The notes beneath the pieces are model-generated. The model did no database searches. It had not been told where the DNA came from and saw only the letters and a program-made list of their open reading frames with translations. The position numbers were made by a program, and so were the translations under genes. A DNA stretch of 64,000 nucleotides from Platynereis dumerilii (taxonomy: Eukaryota > Annelida > Polychaeta > Phyllodocida > Nereididae). Positions 1 through 11,875 of this stretch are shown here, piece after piece; within the stretch, counting starts at the first letter, position 1, and each line of letters starts with the position of its first letter. The stretch covers positions 3,670,560-3,734,559 of the forward strand of contig JAPTHN010000001.1 of NCBI GenBank assembly GCA_026936325.1, given 5' to 3'.

Positions 1-1654
1 CTGTATTATTCCTCTCTGCAGATGTTCAAAGCTGGTAATTACACCATTTAATTTTGAGACTTTGAAGAAAAGTGATAGAAACAAAAGACATAATCTGGCA
101 TGCACTGAGATGTGATATTCTGTTACTATTGGTAGTGAGATAATATTGACGTAAAGCCAAATGTTTTAGATTACACTAGGCTGTAAATTATAATTATAGA
201 ATGCCTCTACGTGACTGTTGATGTATTATGGGTCAAATTGAGGTTATCAGGAAAAGCTGTATAACAACCCATTGACAGACGGGTTATGAGGCTGCAGACC
301 ACTATTAGTCCAGTCACGTAGCACGAGCCTTGAGTTCCGGGATTTTGGAGAAATCCTGCTTTTTCTGGAAGGTATACGCAATGGTCTGATGGAGAGTTTG
401 CTCCTGCAGAACTTTTAATTGCTTGCTGTATCCTTGATGGCCAACCAAGAGGTATTTTCTCAAGTTATCGAAAGCTTCACACCAAGTATTCTATTTTCCG
501 AGCAAACCCTGAACATTTTGGTTCGGAGTTCCTATTGATTTTCCAGAGTATAAATAGTTTGCTACTTCACTGAATGTATTATAAGGTTATAATATCCTTG
601 TGAAAGGGCAGCTGCAGAGACAGTTGTTACTTATGGCATGTTGATGCATATTCGTCCAAATTAAAGTCTCCAGTTAAGGCAGTATAATGACGCAGTGACA
701 GAGGTTGCCATTACAGAAAGTCTTAATTTTTCATTTTTCCAGGACAAAGAGCTGATTTCTTGGGGGAACATGAAAGGTCGGTTCCTAAACTTCCTCCTGC
801 TTACGGATCCAGCAGCTCTGCAAGTCAGTAGATTACCCTAATGAAAGCATCTGTTAGTTGATTGTTGTTGACATATGGGACACACTTGATCATTATGACT
901 CTGGCTGATGTCCGCATGTCCATTTGGGGCACATCGTAAAACACCACATTGAATAACCCGCGTGCAAGTAATCAAGCTGGTCAAGATATTTTGGATGCCT
1001 GTTTGTGCCATGTTGGCACTACTGTCCTCTAAAGAACATCCTTAAAACTGCACTGACCTAAGCATTATGTTTAAGAGGTCAAGTGGGAATACATGGCTAT
1101 CATGCAAAAAAAGACAGGATGACCAGCAATGCAAAAAGGTTAGTGGCTTTGATTCATGACGGGAGAATTCATGTCCAAAACAACTTCATATACAGTATGG
1201 AGTACTAATAAGTAATGCCTCTATGGATAATCTGTCTTTATGCTTGTGAAGAATCACACCATTTGCCGCACGTAGGGCCTTGCCAAAGCACTTTATCACT
1301 GTGAAGTGTTTATGTCCCAATTGTCTCTTATGAAACTGCTGCCCTGGTAGAATAAGCAAAAGTTCTTGGAAAAAATATTATTATAGGTTTGACCTTTTCT
1401 TCCAAGGTCAAAGTAAAGAGAAGTGGTGATTTGAACAAATAATTCTCATATCAAATTCCTTTTCAGATTGATAAAATGTAGTTATATAGGCCCATATGAC
1501 AGAGCACTATTATTTGTGTACTACTTGGTATTATTACGGGCACTTATACTTGTTACTGTCCCACTCTAATAAAGGGACTGCTGGATTAGCAATTCAGCAA
1601 GCATAACATGCCTGATATGCAAGGGCATCACCAGGCATTCTTCAAAATGCAGAT

Positions 1655-2228
1655 GGGGGGGGGGAGTGTTGGTCTAGTGCTCATGTATATATTTTTCATT
1701 ATTTGGCATGTTCACGAATTCGTGGAGGTGTAAAAACGAGCATGTACGAATTTGTGGATGTGTAAAAACGAGCATAAGTGCTCGTGTATATGTAATAACT
1801 AACACTCGTGAATGTGCTTTATTTTTCATTCGTGTATCTGCTAAAACTAACATTCGTGGAAGTGCTATATCATTAGGGTTTAGTGTTAAAATTAGGTTTA
1901 GAGTAGGTTTGAGGTTAGTATGTTCGTTATTACACCTATACAAATTCGTGAATGACAATATTTGACACTTATACGAATGACAAATTCGTGTACATGTTCG
2001 TTTTTGCAGGTTTACAAATTCGTCCGCGTGCAAAATATTGAAAAATATATACCTGCATGCTGGACTGCCAATTGCTGGGTCCAGGGTTCGAATCCAGCTC
2101 TTGCCGGCGGGTCACCTGGGCCTATGTTGGATGGCTATTTCAATAACCTCATTGCCGTGTCCTCCTCCTGTCCTAATTAGCCTACCAAGTGCATAAATGC
2201 AGGATGTAAAGCCCTAATATCCAACCAT
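1655..2228 (+). mobile_element. tRNA-headed SINE split by a foldback MITE
   Basis: The head GGAGTGTTGGTCTAGTG (about 1660) continues at 2052 with ATGCTGGACTGCC, box B-like GGTCCAGGGTTCGAATCC, GGGTCACCTGGGCCTATG and tail. The minus-strand copy at 39952-40143 shows the same order uninterrupted. Flanks AAAATGCAGAT and AAAGTACAGAT look like an 11-bp target duplication, and sister array units show the empty site. Confidence 0.75.
1686..2051. mobile_element. Foldback MITE inside the SINE
   Basis: Starts TATATATTTTTCA and ends TGAAAAATATATA; the inverted arms extend about 80 bp and contain ACGAATTTGT, AACGAGCATGTAC and their complements. Mirror-image open frames on the two strands are by-products of the palindrome. 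Confidence 0.65.
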
Positions 2229-2229
2229 C

Positions 2230-3290
2230 AAAGTACAGATACCTCATTATGATTTGGGTGTACAGTTTCAGAAATGTTGTCATTTTTCACTTCCAAAATT
2301 AATCCGTGCAAAAAATCTATCATTTTTGTCCTCAATTTCGGCTTGCTTTTTTTACACCAAAAGTACTGTACACTCTCCCAGTCCCAGCAGTCCATTCTGG
2401 CTTGATTGTGACACTGACTCGCTCTATCAGACAGTGTCAATACCGCTGATGTTACAACCAAAAATCATTCACAAAACTCACTGTATTGGAATGTGTATTG
2501 AGAATCTATATTGCCAAAATTGGTTCTGTAAGTGTTTTGCATAACACCAGGTAGCAGATAAATCAAAATTAATTTGTCACAAGATGGTACTAAATCATAA
2601 TTATTTGTCCACTAGATGGAGGTAAATGTTTTTGTCAGGTGAAGCTTTGGTCCAGAAATTGGGTCCAAAAATGTGTTCGCTTTGACTCTGATTTTATTAC
2701 TGAAAGCATCACTCAGGATGTACTAGCAAATTATTGCTTTTAAACTGATCATGAAATTTCATTCCTGACTTTACTATTGGATTTCCTATATGGAACCACT
2801 TTACTGAATATAAGTGAATTTACTTATACTATTAAGAGTAGCTACAGATTGCAGATTGTATTGCAGATTGTTGTATCTAATACATTTATTTATTTATTTC
2901 GCAAATAGGTCAGACCTATTTATTTAATATTTTAGGTTCTACATGTATGCCATGGTGATGAATTGTTGGAAAGGGATTGAAACCTGATTATGTCAGAATT
3001 GTAAGTAAATGACAGATAATTGTTGATACCAGTGAATTGTGTGACTACTTATAAATATGACTAATTATGAATGTGAATTAATATGTGATAATTCTGAATT
3101 GTGTGTTTGAGTTTTAAACATAATCAAAAATAACTTAAAAAATATTTCAACTGATATATACTGAGTGATTTTATGCTTTATACTTAGTCATTGTTATTAC
3201 ATATATGTTATTTACTGAATATTTGTATTTTTTGATTACAGGGAACTACATTACTACTATACTACATTTACTGAATAAAGTAATGAGTTC
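2230..3290. other. AT-rich non-coding stretch within U0
   Basis: 2232-2275 belongs to the array unit (ACAGATACCTCATTATG). At 2883-2925 an (ATTT)n run borders a perfect palindrome AAATAGGTC-A-GACCTATTT (2903-2921), resembling a LINE 3' end in antisense. Nothing else supported. Confidence 0.35.
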
Positions 3291-3548
3291 AACTGTCAAG
3301 TCTTCTCCATCTCATTCCAACATACCCACCTGCATTCAAAGTATTTTTAAAACTCGATAATTTCCATAAGTAAATGACTGCAAACATTCCAAGTCACCTC
3401 TAGAGATAATGGTATCAACAGACTGTCAGTTCATGCAATGAATAACTGATTGGCAGACAATTTTATGTAGAGTGGCTTGGGATAAGAGAGCTACGGCATC
3501 TCACAGCAGCCCTGCTGCTCTCCTTTGCTACAATCGCAGTACTGCACA

Positions 3549-3837
3549 TGCAGACTCAGACTCAGACAGATTTATTTTTTTAAAAGTTCAATTACAATTA
3601 CAAAGTGTATTCAACTATGGTATGGAGGACCTCTCCAAGATATAATAATTACCGCTATAGAGAGGCCACCATAAAAAAATTAAAGAATTAATAATCATAA
3701 TATTATGCATCGCTTATTATATGAAAATTAATGTAAATATTCTTCAGGAGAGTATATTTATCGATTGTTCAAAGTATAAATCATATGAGAGATAAAACTA
3801 GAAAAAATTAGTCACAAATTATAGATTAAAATTTGTC
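3549..3837 (-). mobile_element. 5'-truncated LINE-like 3' end fragment
   Basis: Inserted in a block that is uninterrupted at 27435, 36775 and 45745. It begins with a degenerate CAGACTCAGACTCAGACAG run followed by a T-rich stretch, the antisense of a 3' UTR with a short-repeat tail, as in the LINE at 5152-8668. Confidence 0.5.
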
Positions 3838-4459
3838 AAAGCAACGAAGTTGTGTCAGCTACCATGAATCACATTTTCATAGAATTTAAGATGTCTACCC
3901 GGATAGACTGTGGGTGTTCTGCTGTTCTAGCATTGTGCATGAGTTCCAGCTGAAGGTCTGGTTAGCCGTTTGACACTGATCTCATGCTGAAGACTCATTT
4001 CTTTTCAAATTTGTGATGTTTTTAAGGAAGAATGGGGACTAACGGTATCTTAAAATTTTCATCATATTGCTTGCAAAAATATGATACTGCCAATTCCTAC
4101 AAAGCTAGAGTAATATAGGATACCGGATATTGCCATATTTTGCCATGAAAGTTTAATTTGTTATGCGATTTTTCCAGTCGTTGGCACTTCCACCCCCTTT
4201 GTATAGTTTATGTCTGTGTGATAAACTCAATTTTGAGCAGTCAAAGCTATTTCTAGTATAAAGATGTGAGCTAAATGACTGTAGCCACAAGAATGACTAT
4301 ATATAGTTCTCAATGATGGAAAGGATTTTTACCAAGACTGACATGCTTCCTGTCAAACTGTTACCTAACATGTTAAAACAACAAACAGCAGACACTGTCA
4401 CCAATTTGTGAAACACATTTATTGTAATGGAATGGATGGGTAACTACACTCTAAGAAAA

Positions 4460-4660
4460 AAAGGTGTGAGGGGTGGAGGGAAACACCTGCAAGGTGGATG
4501 TGAAAACCTTTAGGGTGCACAAGGTTCATCATCATCGTTTTGGTGCATCAAACAAGGGGTGCTTGAAAAAAAGGTGCATCACACATTATAGGGTGCATCA
4601 CACTAGAGGTGCATCACACATTACAAGGTGCATGGGGTGCTTCACCATCCTTCCATGGTT
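4460..4660 (+). repeat. Subterminal repeats, GGTGCATCACAC type
   Basis: Several imperfect copies of GGTGCATCACA(C/T)TA near the left end of the 6.0-kb element; typical of transposase-binding subterminal repeats. Confidence 0.55.
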
Positions 4661-5151
4661 TCTGAAACAGGATATGGAAAATTACAAAATAATTAGGTAG
4701 CTGGGTTATTGCATAAAAATGCCAGGCAGTGCCTAACTGACAAGCTGGTCTGCTGTGGGAAGGCGAAGGTGGTGACCCAGGGCATACTTAGAAATGGCCC
4801 GGGGGGGGGGGAGAGGAGGCATTACACGAGGTGAATGTGCAGCACTCTGGGTTTGTCCTATCTCCTCTATGTCAACTTCAGGCCTTATGGGAAGGTCATA
4901 CCCCTAGATACACCACTGACTTTACTGACCTGCCTCCAGTCGCACATCCTGTAAGTGTAGCCATGCCAGCTTCAACGGAATGCTAAGGTGTATCTGTGAG
5001 GCAGCTGACAGCAATATTTACACCAGAGCTACTCTCTTTCACATCTGCTTATTAATTGGTGGGCATTTCTACTGAACACAGACGTAATAGGCAGCTGTCC
5101 CAGTTTCCAATTTGATACCCATTCACCTTAAAATTCACCATCTGCAACTGC

Positions 5152-8100
5152 AGACAGACAGACAGACAGACAGATGCAGTTTATTCGACCAATATGATTG
5201 TTTACAATAATAACATAATTATAATATACATAGACTATTAAGTTGGTCTAGGAGGCATATACACCTTGGCTTGTGCCGCTTTTGTGTATGACCCCCTAGG
5301 GCCTATACATTGTTATAAAAGTTATTCATATATTTCAAATTATGCTGCACTACTATAGACAACTTAAAGAATCAACATATGGAATAGATTAAATGAATAG
5401 ACAAATTTAGGACTGTTTAACAAAAACAAAATCAAATTGAATACATCTGGTATGATATGCTGCCAAGATGGAGTATTACGAATACATATGATTTGTAGGC
5501 TACTACATGAGGGGAAGAATTTCTATATCCGATCATCCACTGCAATATTTCTATCATCATAATACATTACTAGCATCACATCATATAGCCGTTGACTACC
5601 TAACACCGCAAATATAACAGTTTTGAATAGAACATTGAGTTGGCACTGATTTTTACCTTTTTCATATAAAAACTCAGACCATAGAGGCTGTGGGTTTGTA
5701 ATTTATCTAGAATTTCAGAGGGTGCATCATTCACAATTTTCGGTATTCTATTTTTGATTGAGCTATTTGATATATTGTATAGTAGTCTTGGTATAACTAA
5801 GTTATGTCAGTCTCTGGTAGGGTAGGGATGAATGTCCGACTGCCTTGGAAAATTCATATTGAGGAAATAATTTGGGACATCTCGACTTCTTAATTTATAA
5901 TAAAATTTAAACTCTTGAATGTATAGAAACTTCTAATCTCAGAATATTCATTCTTTTAAATAAAGGATCAGTATGAGCATTATACTTACTTTTACTTATA
6001 ATTCTTACAGCCCTTTTCTGAATTTTGACAAGTTTATTGTGTCTTACACCCCATGTTAAAATACCATATAATAGAAGCGAGTAAATGAGGGAGTTATATA
6101 TAATCAGCAGAGTTTCAGATGGCAAATATGATTTGACACGGTTCATTACCCCTAATGTTTTGGCCATTTTCATTTGACTTTTATGTACATGCTCATTCCA
6201 AGTCAGACATTCATCCACAGCAACGCCTAGAAAATCAAAAGTTATCACTTGTTCCAGTCTGTCACCATCTAAGAATAAATTCATATCGTTAACAATCTTG
6301 TTTTTAGGTCGAAAAAGCATTAGAAACATTGAGAGATAATTTATTAAGCTTTAACCAAGTACTAATCTTTTCAAGTTCATTATTTAATTTTGACTCGTGA
6401 CTATTGATCCTTGCTATTGATCTCATTCTTGTTTGTAGAGAGCATAGTTAACAAAATTGTGTCATCTGCGTACATAACGAATTTGAACATATCCGTGGAC
6501 CTGCCAAAGTCATTCATATAAATCAGAAAGAAAAGAGGACCTAATATAGAGCCCTGGGGTACACCTGTTTTTATAGATAATAGTTCAGATTTTAACCCAT
6601 CATATTCTACAAATTGTTGTCTGTTAGTTAGATAAGACTGACAGAGCTTGTGTGCATTTCCTGTTATTCCATAATGAATTAATTTACTAAGTAGTATCGA
6701 ATGATCAAGAGTATCAAATGCCTTTGACAGGTCCAGGAATATGTTCATTGTTCAAGGGTGTTTTTTTTTATTTTCTAAGCCATCAACCACTCTGTCTATA
6801 TTCTCAATAACTGCGTATTCTGTATTATGCTTTTCCCTGAATCCATATTGACTACCAAATATTAGGCCAAGAGATTCAAAATAGATATTTAGTTGCTGAT
6901 GCATAACTTTTTCAAAAACCTTTGATGTGGCTGGTAGTACTGAGATTGGGGGATAATTTTCTATGATGGTTTTGTTGTCTTTTTTATGAACTGGAACAAT
7001 TCGTGCAATATTCAATTTCTGAGGAAACATTCCTGTCGTAATTGATTGATTTATGACAATTTTAAGAGGGGTTACCATAGCATCTTTTATTTTTTTTCAA
7101 GAATTTGGTTGAGACTCCATCTGCACCACGGCTAGTTTTTACTGGAAGTTTATCAATGATATGAGAAACATTTTCCTCTGAAATTTCGTGGAACTGGAAT
7201 CTTTGGGTTACGGCATTAGGAAGAAAATTCTTGAAGGTTGTGTTACTGTTTGGATGCCTTATTCTTCTTGCCAAATCAGGCCTAAATCATTGAAATACTG
7301 GTTAAATCTGTTGGCTATTTCTTGAGGATCGGATATATTTTCATTATTCATCTTGAAAACTTTAGGTAGGTTTTTCTTATTATTGGTTTGATTGATTAGC
7401 TCTTTTATGGTAATCCAGGTGTTTTTGATATCCTTTTTATAAGTTCTGAATTTGTCCGTGTAATATTTCAGCTTCACAGATCGAATGCTTGATTTTAATA
7501 TCTTGTTGTAAGTTGCAAGATTTATCTGTAAGGTATTATATAAGGGGGAATTCATTGGGGTTTTTTTAAGTTTGATTTACGGCTTGTCCCGGGATTTCAG
7601 CGAGTTCAAGAGACCTCTTGTCATCCAGTTGTTGTTTTTGTACTTATACTCATTGAACCTCATTTTTTTCAGAGGAAAATGTTTCTCTTTTAGATCTTTC
7701 AGGATATTGTCCAGAACGTCATAATTTTCATCAACTTTCTTTTTTCAACATGGTATTAAAGTCATAGGAGCCAATATCAGCCTTAAATTTTCCCATGGAT
7801 TCCTCATTATAGCATTGAACTTTTACAAATTTTGGGTTTCTTTTAGTTCTTACCAAATAATCAAAACAGACGAAGTAAGGCTGGCGATCAGACAAGTTAT
7901 TTGTTAGTATTCCAGAAGTTGTCTTTGAAAAATCTCCAGATAATTTGCAAAATGCATTGTCAATGAGAGTAGCACTATTTCTAGAAATTCTGGTTGGGAG
8001 TGTTATCTTAGGAATTAGGCTATGTGAAATCAGGAGTTTAAAAAATGTCATTACATTTTGTCTTATCTCTCATTTTCAGCAGGTCAATGTTAAAGTCTCC

Positions 8101-8668
8101 AAAAAAGGCAATATTGGAAGTGTTTTGATGGAACTGTTCGTAAAGTAAACTAAATTCATTCATGAATTCGTCATAATCTGAATTGGTTTCTTTTGGAAGT
8201 CTATATATATTACCAAGTATAATCTTCGTATTTGTCTGACTGTCTACCAGAATTTCTAGAATTTGATGTTCCCAAGATCGGTGGTTTTCAATGGAAAGGT
8301 CTCTGTATAAGTAGCCACATTTTAAGTATACTGCTAAACCCCCATGTGTGCTACAGGTTCTAGATTTGCTATTTTTAAAAGTTGTACCCCTCGATATTTA
8401 GTGGAGCAATATTCATAGTATCATCAATCCAAGTTTCTCGAAGACATATGGCATCAAAACTGCCCTCTTCCAACAGTAATTCAGTGTAAATGCGGAGTTG
8501 ATCGTACTTTGCATATAAGCTCTGACAGTTCAATCCAAGCACTTTAAAAACACCCTTCTTCTCCCTAAAAACACTTATTAGATCGTTATTATCCATATAG
8601 ACAGAGTGCTCAAATACAACAGGTTCTTCGTCCTCTGAGTTTACATGCTCTATCAAATTTAGCAATGA
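5152..8668 (-). mobile_element. LINE A: near full-length non-LTR retrotransposon (Jockey/CR1 group), broken
   Basis: Minus strand. An endonuclease domain starts near 8683 (VLGLNCQSLYAKYDQLR, RETWIDD; later FFGDFNIDLL near 8090 and a TLIDNAF block). Reverse transcriptase follows: ISVLPATSKVFEKVMHQQL (about 6950), DLSKAFDTLDHSILLSKL (6730), GVPQGSILGPLFFLIYMND (6550) and YADDT (6460), then the C-terminal FLGVAVDECLTWNEHVH and LVKIQKRAVRIISKS (about 6230-6000). The frame is broken several times, between the fragments at 8375, 7731, 7259, 7062, 6752, 6401 and 5907. Coding similarity reaches about 5590; a 3' UTR ends in (CTGT)n at 5152-5175. The 5' end abuts a MITE at 8672, so the start is missing or disrupted. 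Confidence 0.9.
6401..6748 (-). pseudogene. LINE A reverse transcriptase core
   Basis: A 115-residue open stretch with DLSKAFDTLDH, GVPQGSILGPLFF and FVMYADDTILL, i.e. palm motifs including the catalytic YADD. Same element as 5152-8668; neighbouring domains lie in other frames. Confidence 0.9.
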
Positions 8669-8683
8669 GTATAGGTTATTCAC
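8375..8683 (-). pseudogene. LINE A endonuclease start
   Basis: N-terminal part of an APE-type endonuclease: LGLNCQSLYAKYD and CLRETWIDD (catalytic E). The fragment runs a few codons into the MITE edge. Confidence 0.75.
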
Positions 8684-9013
8684 CTAGGGAGAGGCAACAT
8701 GTGATTTATCCAGCGAGGGCGTTTGTTGCCCACCATAATTACTTATTATACCATTCAACACCTCTGTCAGCCAATCATGAGCCAGTATTTCACTGCAATA
8801 AAACCCATATTCCTTGTTGTCCAGTTATCTTCCCATGGGAGAATAATAAGTGAAGCTGTGAAAAAAACACAGCAACAAATGACAAGTTTCAGTTGTGTCT
8901 AATGGTATAAGCCGGTTATTCACTGCGGGATCGGCAATATGTGTTTATCGCAGCTCGGGCTAACGCCCTTGCTGGATAAATCACATATTGCCTCTCCCTA
9001 GGTGAATAACCTA
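8672..9013 (-). mobile_element. Foldback MITE, copy 1
   Basis: Arms start TAGGTTATTCACCTAGGGAG and are mirrored at 9013, with TA on both sides. The long arm near 8915-9013 is itself a hairpin: GAGGGCG and CCCGAGCT halves with ATGTGATTTATC and GATAAACACAT. The body includes a CAGCCAATCA block. Confidence 0.7.
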
Positions 9014-9348
9014 TACATATATCAATCTCACTATCATTCATTGTGAAGATGATCTGATTCAAAGTGAAGTCCCATCATGTAGTACCTGTTGATGTAATGG
9101 AGATGATTTTTTAAATCTGACAAAAATTTTGGAAGTAGAACATAGGAGATAATGAATTGTATGAAACAACATATATAAAACATGTCAGTAAATAAATATA
9201 TATAGGGTGTGAATTAAACAGTAGGTGGGGTGGAGCTGCAATTTTTGGGCAAAGTTTTCAGATTAAGCTATTTAACAAATATACACAAAGATACAATGTA
9301 AGGTAGGAAAATCAATAACAATTTAGCTCTCAGAACCAGTAATAAGTA

Positions 9349-9617
9349 TAGGTTATTCACCTAGGGAGAGGCAATATGTGATTTATCCAGCGAGGGCGTT
9401 AGCCCGAGCTGTGATAAACACATATTGCCGATCCCGCGGTGAATAACTGGCTTATACCATAAGACAAAGCTGAAACTTGTCATTTGTTACAGTGTTTTTT
9501 TCACAGCTTCACTTATTATTCTCCCATGGGAGGATAACTGAACAACAAAGAATATGGGTTGTATTGCAGTGAAATACTGGCTCTTGATTGGCTGACAGAG
9601 GTGTCGAGTGGTATAAG
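9349..9617 (+). mobile_element. Foldback MITE, copy 2 (inverted relative to copy 1, one end missing)
   Basis: Same arm and body as copy 1 but on the other strand: TAGGTTATTCACC at 9349, CAGTGAAATACTGGCTC and GATTGGCTGACAGAGG near 9570-9602. It stops at about 9617 without the distal arm. Confidence 0.65.
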
Positions 9618-10250
9618 AATCTTTATAGCATAGAATATACTGTTTAGGTTTATTGCACACCTTTATAGGGATTGTTTAATTAAGATAAGTAAAGTAATTG
9701 GGTTAATCTGCATAACGATAGGTCTTTAATGAACTGGCTTGTGATATTTTCTTACATGGGACAAGTGGCGTCATCTATAATGCAAAACGTTTGCAATAAA
9801 TTCTCAATTGTTATGCATGTGGCCCCATCTATAACAGACGTGAACTCGTAAAATTTGTTTTTGCATAATTTTAATATTAAATTAACAAAATGTATCATAA
9901 TGTTTATTTGAATATGTACTACACTCTTGGGGGGAACATTTTCAATTACAATGCATGTGGCTTAAAGCTCATGTGTAATTGTTTCAGTCCTCTGAAATTC
10001 AGACACATTCAGACTAAAATGTAGCAAGCAGAATTTTTATATATACAGAATATCCAACTCACATGAGCATTCAATCATAAAGTGCTGAGAAGTTGAAGAT
10101 GCTTCCTTTGCTTACCTCTCACAATGGTCATCAGTTATCTGAGGATGAATGTAATCTTCAGACTGATGACCAACCGGAGGCAATTTGAAAGAAGGAACAC
10201 CCATATAATACATGAAATTTATAAACAATATACTAAGTGAGGGACCACTT
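9618..10250. other. Non-coding interior of the 6.0-kb transposon
   Basis: AT-rich; no repeat pair, frame or RNA signal recognised. Confidence 0.3.
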
Positions 10251-10481
10251 GTAAGCACCCTTTCCTCAATTTGCTCATGCCATGAACCCCAAAAGGTTCT
10301 ACAAACCACTTACCCTGAAGAACCTTGTAGGGTTCTTGCAAACTCCTCAGGGTTCATTGACCTAGGGTGCTTCCCAAACACCCCATGAAAAGGTGTTTCC
10401 AGGCACCCCACGGGGAGCTGTATTTGTGACAAGGCGAAGCACCTTATTTGGCTGTTCTAATCCCTTTTCGTTCTTAGAGTG

Positions 10482-11875
10482 TACAGTGATGATGACAAAG
10501 AAATATGTATAATGAGAATAATTGTGGGATCCACAGCGAGATTCAAATAATCTAAACTGATCCTACCACAAAAAGAATGGAAAATGTCCCATTTTCATAT
10601 ATTTATTAGTTAAGAAAATATAACAAATATAATTCACAGCTATTTCTGGTACATTTTTTATGACTGCACCCGGCACTAAAGACAATATGCAAGTCATGGT
10701 TGTCCTATTTATCAGACATGTGTTTTTTAGGCTCTGAAATACATGAAATAGGGCATTTTATGTAACTTCAGGTGTCAGCAACTTATAAGAAAAATTAAGT
10801 CAACTTTTCTTATAGGACCCACTACATATAAGGGAACTGTACTGTGAAGATGAAGTGCTAGAGGTAACATGAAAGAATATAGACAATTAATAGATTAGTT
10901 ATTGGACCCTGGAATATCTCATTCGGCAATAAAAAGTGGCATTATTCTGGGCTATTTTTACCCAAACCGACAAGTATCATAGTTATGTAACTTTCACACA
11001 TTCATACACACTTATGAGGCTCTGTTTGGGGGGATATGGGGGACAGGGAACTCAAAAGTAAAATGATCAAGGGACAGGGGAACATAAAAGTCCATTCAGC
11101 TCTGAGGGACAGGGAATTCAAAAGTACCATTATTAAAATTTTAAAGGGACAGGGAATTCAAAAGTAAAAAGGCCAAGGGACAGGGGCACACAAAATCCCA
11201 TCTACAGCCTCACTTATACAATATTAGTCCACTCTACTAATACCCAGTATCATTTTTATGTCCCCCATCATTAAAAAAATACACTGTTTAAAAAAAGAAA
11301 GTTGGATATAAAATTAAAAATAAAGTATCTTGCTTCAGTTCTACGTAAAATATTGTCTTTCAAGCCATCTCCAATATCAGACAGCGCAGATTATTGACAA
11401 GATTTCAGCTGACTTGCTCTTGCAATTTTGGTCACACTACTTTTTGACAAGCATTTCCTGTTTCTGGCGAGTCGTACATTTGAGCAAATCGCAAACTCTA
11501 TATGTATGACACAGTTACATTTATGTTACTCAAGTTTTAAAAAGAAAAAAAAAACTCCCTATGTATATATTGAACCCGCAATTTTTATCTCATGAGAGTC
11601 ATCAGATGGTTTTAATTATTGCACAAAATTGTAAGCCAAGTTCAACTGACATTATTTGAAAACTGGAAATTTTGTGAAATTTTGTGACATAATCTTACCT
11701 CAGGTATATTAATATAATACATCGAAAAAAAAAGTTATTGATTCAATCTGTCTTTTTCTCAAGCACTTTGATAAAAATCTGGAGTTTCAACGTCAGAAAA
11801 GAAGGAAGTTTCTGCATAAATTGCAGAGTAGTGAACATATTTGCATTGTGATCTTGAAGTCAGCAGAACTCTGTC
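10482..11875 (+). other. Upstream region of the secreted-protein gene
   Basis: AT-rich, no coding frame. Contains the GGGACAGGG repeat (11036-11200). A weak TATA-like TGATAAAAA at about 11769 and GCATAAAT at about 11813 lie before the start codon; either could place transcription starts near 11800-11845, but neither is a strong match. Confidence 0.3.
11036..11200 (+). repeat. Diverged tandem repeat, GGGACAGGGAATTCAAAAGT unit
   Basis: Five irregular repeats of GGGACAGGG(A/G) followed by A-rich spacer (ATTCAAAAGTAA) in 165 bp. Confidence 0.7.

Larger units (their letters stand above)
1..4300 (-). pseudogene. Array 1 unit U0: decayed multi-exon membrane-gene copy
   Basis: Shares ordered blocks with the units at 26-48 kb. 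On the minus strand 406-211 reads through ANSPSDHCVYLPEKAGF and then CYVTGLIVVCSLITRLSMGC and YTAFPDNLNLT before a stop, behind an acceptor-like TTCTGCAG. Other shared blocks lie at 858-1020, 1480-1640, 2232-2275, 3320-3500 and 3838-4170. The 3320 block still has an AG|GT donor-like site but its frame is lost. A short C-x-Y-L loop followed by CYV-hydrophobic is reminiscent of TMEM179/TMEM179B proteins (inference from memory). Interrupted by a SINE at 1655 and a LINE-like fragment at 3549; the left end is cut by the window. Confidence 0.45.
4447..10481. mobile_element. 6.0-kb DNA transposon (TA duplication) enclosing a LINE and MITEs
   Basis: Inverted ends CACTCTAAGAA / TTCTTAGAGTG flanked by TA (4445-46, 10482-83). 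Subterminal parts share GGTGCATCA/AAGGTGCTT/GGTTCTT motifs: GGTGCATCACAC recurs at 4573-4660, and AAGGTTCT, GGGGTGCCTGG and GGGTGCTT complements lie at 10250-10440. This design is known from non-autonomous TA-target elements of animals. Without the LINE (3.5 kb) and MITEs about 1.9 kb remain; no transposase found. Confidence 0.6.

Noticed and set aside
1674-2033. Overlapping frames on both strands (119 and 85 residues)
   Set aside because: They mirror each other because the DNA is a foldback MITE.
2056-2120. tRNA gene
   Set aside because: Only box B and a broken box A are present, followed by a SINE body; no cloverleaf can be drawn.
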